From assembly GCA_001939145.1 (NCBI GenBank), contig LSRX01000577.1, positions 102,312 through 166,311 on the forward strand: a DNA stretch of 64,000 nucleotides, given 5' to 3'. Below are positions 55,750 to 64,000 of this stretch, piece after piece. How positions within the stretch are numbered: position 1 is the stretch's first letter; every line of letters begins with the position of its first letter. Origin of the DNA: Symbiodinium microadriaticum (Eukaryota > Sar > Dinophyceae > Suessiales > Symbiodiniaceae). The position numbers and the translations under genes were made by a program. The notes under the pieces were generated by a model, which saw only the letters and a list, made by a program, of their open reading frames with translations, searched no databases and was not told where the DNA came from.

Positions 55750-56133
55750 GACAGCTTGAGGACATCGAACAAATCGACGACATCCTCAATGGCCCCACAG
55801 AGGGTTGGTCAGGCGAGTTGGGCATGGGAGAAGGCAGAAAAGAGGCTCGTCTTTGCAGCACACTTTGAGAGCCAGGCCCAGTTGATGACAATGGACCGTC
55901 CTGGAAGCAGGCGCGTTTTCCTAGGCGTAGTTGTACAGGGACTTGTTTCTCCTTCGCAGGCCGACTACCGGGCAGCATTTCTGACAGTGAGGCACTGCCA
56001 AGAGCAAGTCTGTAGATCGTTCGTCAAGCGACAGGCAACCTCTTTCGACACATCTTTCTCCAGTGAACTCCGTCACACTGCTGCCACCTTTTTCCTACGT
56101 CCCGAAGGGTGCTATGGCGATTGCAAGATCTGA
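55750..56133 (+). CDS. Coding-like ORF, unknown
   Basis: The second half of a + strand frame reads like ordinary protein (KAEKRLVFAAHFESQAQLMT, later FLGVVVQGLVSPSQADYRAA) up to a TGA at 56131-56133. No motif recognised and the upstream boundary is unclear. Confidence 0.25.
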   Translation, partial: DSLRTSNKSTTSSMAPQRVGQASWAWEKAEKRLVFAAHFESQAQLMTMDRPGSRRVFLGVVVQGLVSPSQADYRAAFLTVRHCQEQVCRSFVKRQATSFDTSFSSELRHTAATFFLRPEGCYGDCKI

Positions 56134-56481
56134 CATCTGCTGCAGACACTTATGGGCCGCAGTAGTCGTGGTTGTCCTGCAGATCTTTGACGAAGGCACC
56201 AGCTAAGCATGATGTAACAGATCTTGTCGCCTGTAGGTGAGGCAGTATGATGAGTTCGCTGCAAGTGTGTCCCATGCTTTTCCTGAGCTTGTTCCGTGCT
56301 TTGAAGGTTGCCGCCCATAGCCGCATAAATGTGACTAAGACGGATCAAGCTCTCCCGGCGTGGACACTCTATTTAGTATCTGAGCGGCTCGCATGCCCAC
56401 AAACAGTGGCAGCATTGCGAAGTGGTGATGCATGGCAGTGCATGACAAAGTCCAGACCAGCTCCGTCATAACAACAACAAT

Positions 56482-56790
56482 CTAAGAAGCCCCTAGCTGC
56501 TGGCTGTTGACATCCTGGAATATTCGTTGCGGAAGTGACTGGTTTCGCCAGCCGCCTGCCACGTCCGCTGTGGCGAGTGATTCGGCTTCCAGCATCTTAG
56601 CAGCCTGCGCAACTCCGGTAGTCAAGGCAAGATCTACAGGGTGCAAAGCCAAGTTCAAATTTCCATAGCTTCCGTCGAAGTTGACCCGATCCGCAACCCA
56701 GGCAGCCTCCTGTTGGTGGCTGGTGGCACTTTCCCAGGGCCATGATCGGAATGAAGAGCCAGGAATTGACGTGATCAGCGCCCATTCAAG
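56482..56790 (-). other. Weak minus-strand coding-like segment
   Basis: The minus strand reads LNLALHPVDLALTTGVAQAA followed by MLEAESLATADVAG, faintly like a degraded ankyrin helix pair. It is too weak to call a gene. Confidence 0.15.
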
Positions 56791-57060
56791 GCTTCTGCAG
56801 CACACTGTCTGCTGCGAGGACTGGCCAACAATTCATCAGCCTGGGACCTAGTTCTCTCATGTTTCCTCCCATGCACAGGTTTCAGCAAAGCTCACACTAC
56901 GGCTCACGCTCCTGAACTTTGCCAAGACATCGACACGCATGGACAAGTGTCGGAGCACAGATGCATGCACGCAGACATACATACTTGCAGTCATTCATAA
57001 TTACAGATATCTGTCTCTGTCCCCTCTCCATCTCCCTGTTAGTCCATCTTTCTCTCCTGT

Positions 57061-57118
57061 CTATCTATCTATCTATCTGTCTGCCTGTCTATCTATCTAT
57101 CCATCCATCTATCTATGG
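57061..57118. repeat. (CTAT)n microsatellite
   Basis: Tetranucleotide array with CTGT, CTGC and CCAT interruptions. Confidence 0.95.
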
Positions 57119-57963
57119 GTCCATCTACATGGAGAGTGCTGTTGTTCACGTGAGCATCTGCTCAATCGACATGGCTGGTTGCCGGAACCAGCCGCAAGCG
57201 CAGCGCAATGAGCCGCCTCAAGCCAGGTCACCAGAGATGCAGGCACTGCGTGACTATGTCACAGCAGCTGATGGCAGCAGATACGCAAACCAGGTCCGAT
57301 GCCACACAGAAAGACCGAAAGCCATGCAAGTTTCGACCTGCCCAGCTTCACACGCTGCACCCTCCAGGCAGCATCAACCCTGCGCCTCGATGTCACGCAC
57401 TCGAACCTGGTCCAGCGGTGGCATGACCTGATTTTCGACGCTGGCATGACAGCACGGGCCTTGTGACCCTGGAGTCCCGACTGATCGCCGCAGCCGAGAC
57501 CTAGGTGAGCAGAGTCAAGGAAAAGTCGGAAGCTCGATCTGGGTCGGGAAATGTCGTCTCTTAGTGCTTGCAGTTGCGAGGCATCACGATCTTGACGTGC
57601 GCTCAAGCCCTCAGGCTCTACTCCCATGGCGGAACGCCTGCCGCAGATCAGGCCTTGGGCAGTGGCAAGTTCGGGAAACGCAGACAGACACATCCAGCTA
57701 CAAGCAACAGTCAGAGTACATGTATTATGTGCGTGAAGACAGAGAGGGCTGCTGCTCCTGCTGCTACGTGCGGCAGCTTTGATCCCTTCCAGCCTCTCCG
57801 GAACATCGCTGTAGAGTATGTGTATTTCTATGTGAATATTTGTATAATTATATCCATATTTACAAAAGTATTGGTATGGATGTAAAGACAGGCGCATAAA
57901 TAAGCCAATGGACATGCACACATACAAATATCGAAAAGCAGGTACGTACACACATGCATGCAC

Positions 57964-58003
57964 ATTATATATATATATGTATATATATATATATACATAT
58001 GAC
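57964..58003. repeat. (TA)n microsatellite
   Basis: A short TA-rich run with two GTA/CATA interruptions inside GC-richer DNA. Confidence 0.9.
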
Positions 58004-58136
58004 TACGTACGCATATGGGCTTCACGACGCCTCGGCAGAAGTTCCGACGCTGACAGGAGCTGTACCTGCGGCGAGGTGGTGGTGACACCCTCTTTCTGTG
58101 GGATGCTGCTAGGATGCATCTTCGCTATAAGAACCA

Positions 58137-58440
58137 CGCACGCGCGCGGACGCACGCACGCACGCACGCGCATGCACGCACGCACACGCACACACTCACA
58201 CTCACACTCACACTCACACTCACACTCACACTCACACNACGCACGCACGCACACACACACACAGAGACACACACACACACACACACACACAGACACACAG
58301 ACACACACACACAGAGAGCGAGACATACAGAATGACACACAGACAGACACACAGACAGACACACAGACAGACAGACAGACACACACACACACACACACAC
58401 ACACGCAGAGACAGACAGAGACACACACACACACACACAT
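58137..58440. repeat. Compound CA-type microsatellite
   Basis: Successive blocks of (GCAC)n, (CACT)n with CACACT units, then (CA)n, CAGA and CACAGA units. One ambiguous base stands at 58238, at the change from the CACACT block to the GCAC block. It is related in composition to the satellite at 36.2-37.0 kb but much less regular. Confidence 0.95.
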
Positions 58441-58449
58441 TCGTAGTCG

Positions 58450-61040
58450 AAAGGCGTCACTACAGCCTTATTTCTCTTGTTTGTTTTTGGCTGTGTCGTT
58501 TCCGCAGTGAGGGTTCGGAGGTCAGTGGGTTAAGCTCGGCGGATGGGCGGTGCCGGTTCGAGGTTCGGTAGCTTCGAATGGTTGTGCTTTAGCAGCTCGA
58601 GTACTAAATCAAGAACGCTCTCTTGGACTTCGCCTTTGCCACTCTTGTCTCCTCCGCTTGCCGTGACCCGAGGAGCGAAAGACGCTTGCGGACTACGGAG
58701 TGAAGCTCTGGGCTCATCGGGAACTTTCCGCGGAAGCCTTGCGTGCTTCAAGAAATCTTAGGAACGGAATGGAGATCCACATCAAGGCTGCGGTCAAGCG
58801 ATAACGGAGCCTCGGCCTATAGGAGTCGTGCCAGTGAGGACACCAATCCATACTCGCTCTCTGCAAACGGTGGCCTGGAGGATGTTAGTCAGGCCAGAAT
58901 GCCTGTGCTACAGGATAATCAACTGCTGTCGACTCTTTAGTGTCGGTCTCAACAGGTGGAGAAGTACGTCATGTCCGAGGAGGTATTGGCAGTTGCGTTG
59001 AGATCGACTGTGATTTAAACCAGCATGCTGCAACGCATTGGCAGCGGTTTCTAAATCTCCTGATGCATGCGTGCAGGCCTATGATAAGCTAGAGAACAGC
59101 GTCCGTGCCATCAAGCGCAGGGAAAAAGAGAAGGCACGGCAGCTTCAATCATGCCTTAATGGGTTTGTGGGTTACTGCAAGGCTAGTTGCAGTTGTTCCA
59201 GGCAGAGGCTGAGCTCGCAGCCAGAATAGCCGCGGGTGAGGTTTGTACCTCAGGCTGAGTCTGTGGGATGCTAGAGATACAAGAGCCTTGCAGTACTGTT
59301 ACTGTTGTTATTTGTCGCATCACAAGATGTGCAGCATCTTGCTTGAAGTACAGTCCGAAACCTGCCAGGCCTCAAGTAAAGGCTACAAGTTGTTTCCCTC
59401 AAGACGCCGTGATCGCGCGCAGTCCGCGCCTCCCGTTTCCCTCGGCATTTACAGTGTTTCCTTTGGGTCACATGCCGAATACACCAGTGAGTACACCGAT
59501 TTCGGCACTTGCTCAAGCCCACATCGCAGAGCATCCGTGCCGGAACCGTAATAACGTCCACCCCGACTCCATCCGTTCACGCAGAGCATCCATGCCGGAA
59601 CCGAGGCTCTGCATCGTTATCGTACAGAGAGAGCTGGACTTGTGGGATGCGATCCGTCGCACTACTGCGAAGTGAAGCATGATGCAATATGGTTGTTTTG
59701 ACAGAGCGCCGCATGGAAGGCGCACCGAATTTGGAGAAAAAACTGCAACTTTTGCACACCGTCGGGATGTGGTGCGAACCACGAATCACTCGGCAGGGAC
59801 GGCGTTTTCAGCATTCCTTCTTGAATTGGCGTGCGCGATCAGTACCTCTGGCGTGAAGTTGTTACGGGCAATCGATTGGGTACTCCGAACATCTCCGAAC
59901 GGAAGCTTTCTTAAGAGTCCTGAGAGCGTTCGACTGTGCTGTGCTTTGAGGTCATAGAAGAGGAGCCTGCAGAAAGCACAGAGCAGGCTGCGGCCGGAAG
60001 CGAGAATGCAAAGGCTCTTCAAAGGTGTTCGGCCCGTTTTCCAGGTCTCGGAGCGGATACCAATGGGAAGCCGCTGTCAGGCCGCCATAACGCCTGCACC
60101 GCCGCGAAGCTCGGGCCTATCAGCGCAGGTACAGCCCGGAGGGCGCAGAGGCGAAGTCGCGTTTGTCGGCGCAGTGCGGGGCATCAAGGCCCTTGCAACC
60201 GGGGGCCTGGGGCCTTGGGCCCGGCCCGGCCCGGCCCTGCGCTTGCTACTCGTAGGGGTGCTTTTCATTGCAATCCGCAGGGTGTGTGGATCGGTGTGCG
60301 CCTCGACGAGCCGCAGGGTCGGCCTGCTCGGACTTTTCTCTGGCCTTGTAAAGGGAAGCATCGTCGAAAGCCCGACAATGGGATGTGGTGAGTCGGATGT
60401 CTGTCATCCGAAATTGAGAAACTTCCCGTGATGCTGTAGTTAGCACCACGTGTCATAGGCTTGTTCCCGCCGAGAACCAGGCAACAACGACGGCTCCAAG
60501 GAAGGTGAGCGCTACTTCAACTGCAGAGGCGACAAATATGGATGTTTTGCGCGGCCTGACAATGTACCTTGGCCGAGAATTTGGGTCATGAACCTAGGAT
60601 AACCTACAGATGGTTGGCAAAATATGTTGAAGATGCATTGACACCTAGGTCGAAGTTGGCGATTTTCCGGAGCTGGACCCGTTCGCTTCCGATGAAGAGT
60701 TCTGAAGGAATTCTTAGACCCGGACTGTGCCTAAAGTACGCGCAGGCAATTGAATTCGACGGTTTCGACCCGTGCGGATGAAAAGCTAACAGAGCCGCTG
60801 CAGGGATCTGAAAGCTGAACCGATCAGACGTGCTGCGCATACTTTCGCTTGTCCAGCCCTTCCGAACTGGTTTGCAGGGCCTGGGGCAATGCAGTGCTCT
60901 CTTTTTGGGCGGCACAGGGGCTTCGATTTTTTTTTGAGGGGTCTCGCAACGTGAAGCTTCCGGGTGTTGAAAGAGGAAGTCGCATTGCAAGAGGAAAGGC
61001 CTGCGGAGTTTTAAGTTTAAGGCAGCTTTTCATTCTCTTC
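58450..61040. other. Unassigned stretch
   Basis: No recognised gene. About 59050-59170 reads as a basic helix (YDKLENSVRAIKRREKEKAR) and could be a coiled-coil exon. The GC-rich part at 60.0-60.4 kb is open on both strands, which is expected from composition. Confidence 0.3.
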
Positions 61041-61049
61041 GCCTGTAGG

Positions 61050-61841
61050 ATGGTGCTCAAGGACCCGGGAGTTGGCAGCATCCCGATTTGGAGTAGCCAA
61101 CATGCCATCGGCGATTCTCGGCTGCAGTGTCCTTCCCGAAGCAAAGTAGAGGACGATGTCACCCTCTGGGAATTAGCATTGGGGCCCATCCACCCTTGCG
61201 AGATTGCTTCACAACGCTCGGCCACAGACTTCCATCGATCGCACGGCGTGCCAAATCGCGCAACGCTTCAGTCTGCGCCGAAGCGCGTAGGTTACATGTC
61301 TCGTCCGCGCAGCACCTTTCCGTGTCTGCCGTGCTACATGGTCGGGCGAAAGGGTGCAAACACCCGAAACCAGTGGCAAACTCTGCGACGAGCCTCTGCT
61401 CTAGATCCAGTTGCGCTGACAGTGGATCTGCAAGTCCCAATGCCAACCGTTTGGGGCCTTCGAAAAGGAGTGATTGGCTTTTTAACCGTAACTGCCGTAA
61501 CGTCGTACCAGCTGGTTCATTTGCCAGATCACGGGTGGATGGACGTGACATTAGCGAGCCAAGGAGCAAGGCTTCGGCGGAAGGAGGCTCTTGTTCCTTT
61601 CTTGCTCCATGGGCTTTTTTTTTGGGACCTCTTTCCACATTTTGATTGCAGTGGAGGCGCTGTTATCGATGATGGATGTGGCCTTTCAGCTGCAATAACT
61701 GCCTCTTTGGCAGAGGGGTCTTTCCCACCACATATGTTGGACTTTCTGCAAGCTGCTGGGACCATGTTCCTGGCTGATGTTCTCACCGTTCCTTGCGGAC
61801 GCCAACTAGGTGGCGCTTGTGGCGGCGTTGGTGGCCTCTGA
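61050..61841 (+). CDS. Hypothetical ORF, unknown
   Basis: A + strand frame of 263 residues from the ATG at 61050 to the stop at 61839-61841; the frame is open for 67 more codons upstream but without an ATG. The C-terminal 100 residues are hydrophobic in places (LVPFLLHGLFFWDLFPHF) and end in a Gly-rich tail. I recognise no family. The length without stops is notable for this intron-rich sequence, but composition gives only moderate support. Confidence 0.3.
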   Translation: MVLKDPGVGSIPIWSSQHAIGDSRLQCPSRSKVEDDVTLWELALGPIHPCEIASQRSATDFHRSHGVPNRATLQSAPKRVGYMSRPRSTFPCLPCYMVGRKGANTRNQWQTLRRASALDPVALTVDLQVPMPTVWGLRKGVIGFLTVTAVTSYQLVHLPDHGWMDVTLASQGARLRRKEALVPFLLHGLFFWDLFPHFDCSGGAVIDDGCGLSAAITASLAEGSFPPHMLDFLQAAGTMFLADVLTVPCGRQLGGACGGVGGL

Positions 61842-62124
61842 TGCCTGGCTTAAGAGCACGCTTCGAATCGCCCGGAACGTTTTCGCTATGCTCTGTGATC
61901 CAAGGCTTTGAGGCCGATCCTGAGTTTGTCAAGACGGACGAGCGCTGGGCCTCTTGACCAAATCTGTGCCATTGCGATTCCCGATTCTTCAGCCCTTCTT
62001 TCAGGTTTATGTTGGGCAAGGCGGGATATCGGCTGCGTGACCCGCGTGGTGGATTTGTGCTAGTGAGGCAGTCTCAAAACGCAGTTGCTGCGCAGGTCGA
62101 GGAACATACTCGCAGGCAGCCAGC

Positions 62125-62650
62125 ATGGACTACGTCGGCCACGGGCCACCCAGCAAAGAGTTCATCTTCAGTCCAGCGGAACAGTTTGTGTTTCAGGTTT
62201 TAAAAGAAATAGAAATGTCGACCGGGGCCCGAAACCGTCCGCTTCCTGCCAGTCGCGGAGACTTCGAAAAGGAGAAGGTGACCGTGAGCTCGGGTACCTG
62301 TGCAATGAATAAAAGGGAAGAGCAAGTGGGAGCATCGACACCCGGCAGTCAAATACAGAGCGCCACAGCTAAGGTGTGAGGCCACTGCCTTGGCATGGAG
62401 GAAGTCAGAGGCTGTCGTGCATGTGCAACGAGCAAGGTTTCGAGCAGTCTGCGTGTTCATCATTGGTTTCCTGCTCTTCGTGATTGTGGGGCTTCTGATC
62501 TACTTCTTTATGTCAGGGCCCCATGATGAGGCAAGCAGAGTGGGTTCCCCCCCTGTGCATGTGCCCCAACACGACTCGAGGCCCCACTTCTACAGCCCGG
62601 TTGGAGCTGATGCCGCCGAGGTCAGATTCTGCTTATCTTCTCTGTGTTAA
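62125..62650 (+). CDS. Possible single-pass membrane protein, two exons or a frameshift
   Basis: The first frame starts at ATG 62125 and reads normal hydrophilic protein (PSKEFIFSPAEQFVFQVLKE) to 62379. A second frame, open from about 62370 to 62650, has a strong transmembrane segment at about 62444-62512 (VCVFIIGFLLFVIVGLLIYF) followed by an acidic and Pro/His-rich part. The two frames overlap and are offset, so an intron or a frameshift is needed; I found no join that fits the splice pattern of the acetyltransferase gene. No domain recognised. Confidence 0.35.
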
Positions 62651-62909
62651 TGGACCCGACCCCACTTCCAGTCTCCATGTATCAGCAGAGAAGTTCCATA
62701 ACCATTGAATCTACATACTTTACTTTCACAGCACCGCGCAGTAGCGGCAGGCTTTGGGCATGGTTCCGCAGCGTGACCAAGAGACATGTGAAGATAGGGG
62801 GCAGGTCCAGCGCCTACTGGTATCGTGAAGCTTCAGGAAGTCAAATAGACTGGATCAGCCACATCTTAAGCGTTGCTAAGCCTTGTTGGGTATTTCAGAG
62901 TTAACTGGG

Positions 62910-63200
62910 GCGGCTATTAAACAGTTTATGGGGTCTGCGAACTGTTCAAATTAACAGATCTTGGGTTATTGAGCAGTTCCGTGCAACTACATGTCCTGGA
63001 ATCGGGACCCCGGTTGGGTGACAACCGCTGTTGATTTTCTTCGGATTTTGAGTTTCAAGAATTAGGCGTTAAGTCTGTTCTCGTTTTTGAAAACAGGTGC
63101 TGATGTACTTGTTTAATCTTTTTTTTTAAATTTTAGTCGTCAAAAGTGGTTTAGGCTGGCGCCCTCAAACCAGAAAACCCATGATGTGCTGCAGTTCCGG
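62910..63200. other. AT-richer intergenic-like stretch
   Basis: No open frames of note and a visibly lower GC content than the rest, including a TTTTTTTTT run near 63120. I see nothing else in it. Confidence 0.4.
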
Positions 63201-63493
63201 GTCGGTTTGTGGCATCTGGTATAGTTCGCTTCGGTTCCGTTCGGATGGCTCTTGCGGTTCGGCTCCCGCGAGTTCGGTTGGCTTCCACGAGCCCTCCTGA
63301 CCTGAAAGGGTTTCATGGGCATCCCATACGACTTTGTCTTCGAGGAACTGATGTTTCATGCGAAATGATACTCCTTGCTGCCTTCAGCATTGACAGACTG
63401 CGCATGCAGATGAGAGTGCAAGAAGGTATGGCTCCCGCAAGGCTGGAGTGCCGCAGTGTCATCTCAGGACCCCTGCCAGACAAGCCCGACGAT

Positions 63494-63893
63494 GGATGAA
63501 ATGACCGTGATTCAGAGGGAGGCCTGCTGTGCGAACGGCTACGGAGCCTTCTGTGCCACAACGCCAAAAGCGCCGGTGATCATCCACGACAAGCCCCTCG
63601 GCGTTTGCGAGGTGTCCCATCACGGTAATCTTTGAATGTCTGTCTTTCTTTTGCAGAGCACGGCTTTCCCCCTTGCTCAATTAAGGTTCTACACCAACGT
63701 GAGGATGGGGGAGTCGTCATGAGCCCATCATGCCTGTATGTGCAAATGAGTTCGGAGTTTGCTGGCACTAGTTGCGCGAAGGATGCGTTTGCGTTGTATC
63801 AGTGTAGAATTGTGGCAGGACAGAGCGAGTGGCACATGCAGTTCCTGTTCCGATACCTGGTCCACCTGCTAAGGTCATCACGATCCTTAGCAT
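63494..63893 (+). CDS. Coding-like exons, unknown
   Basis: A 47-codon frame from ATG 63494 (MTVIQREACCANGYGAFCAT, then APVIIHDKPLGVCEVSHHG) and a following frame to 63893 (IKVLHQREDGGVVMSPSCLY, then LYQCRIVAGQSEWHMQF) both look like protein. They are in different frames and would need splicing. No family recognised. Confidence 0.3.
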
Positions 63894-64000
63894 GATCGAT
63901 ACCTCAGTTTTGCGCTAGCGGGCAAGCTCTCGACTCCTTTGCGTTTTGTCTCCTATTGTCTGCTATCCTTCCCGAGGAGGAAAGTGTACGTCAAACACCA

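Noticed and set aside
58003-58510. His/Thr-rich and Cys/Val-rich frames
   Set aside because: They are translations of CA-type microsatellites, and one base is ambiguous.
1-64000. Dinoflagellate spliced-leader relic
   Set aside because: I looked by eye for the conserved core (CCATTTTGGCTCAAG) on the + strand and found only partial matches; this does not exclude the dinoflagellate assignment.

Overview
The window reads as dinoflagellate nuclear DNA, probably from the Symbiodiniaceae/Suessiales group, although no marker fixes the genus. The reasons are: (1) every gene family I could recognise is on the + strand, as in dinoflagellate unidirectional gene arrays; (2) genes are cut into short exons by tiny introns. 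In the one gene I could follow throughout, the introns are 47-74 nt, start with GC or GA rather than GT, end in AG and are followed by G; (3) it holds ankyrin-like and DUF4116-like repeat proteins and a very long Ty1/copia polyprotein with extra domains; (4) simple repeats are abundant. I did not find the trans-spliced leader, tRNA, rRNA or CRISPR sequences.

Layout. 1-325: AT-rich simple repeat. 331-8.2 kb: no recognised gene. 8.3-11.0 kb: scattered coding-like + strand exons of unknown function. 11.2-12.7 kb: an uninterrupted gene for a roughly ten-pass membrane protein. 13.6-14.8 kb: C-terminal half of an MCM-family helicase in very small exons. 16.0-16.5 kb: a helical-repeat-like gene. 17.6-20.1 kb: ankyrin-like exons with a duplicated GA-rich cassette. 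20,788-21,109: assembly gap. 21.1-30.1 kb: a nearly complete copia LTR retrotransposon on the minus strand. 30.1-31.1 kb: more ankyrin-like exons. 33.5-34.7 kb: a complete NAT9-type N-acetyltransferase gene whose eight exons can be joined in frame. 34.9-37.7 kb: coding-like exons, possibly C2-like, holding an 8-bp satellite of about 760 bp. 41.2-41.7 kb: a small secreted Cys-rich protein. 42.9-45.8 kb: seven DUF4116-like repeats. 46-64 kb: mostly unassigned sequence with a few coding-like ORFs and many microsatellites.

The most interesting item is the retrotransposon. Between protease and integrase its polyprotein carries a domain with the residue pattern of a 2-oxoglutarate/Fe(II) dioxygenase (HxD...H...R), followed by a degenerate methyltransferase-like fold that lacks the Pro-Cys motif. 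Dinoflagellate DNA is rich in 5-hydroxymethyluracil, so an oxygenase carried by a mobile element is a testable candidate for nucleic-acid modification; the substrate is pure inference. The two LTR copies differ at one position over the 118 bp that can be compared, which points to a recent insertion, but one stretch of the polyprotein looks frameshifted at both ends.

The host genes do not form an obvious pathway. They look like a typical + strand array, with the retroelement inserted antisense next to or inside an ankyrin-like locus.
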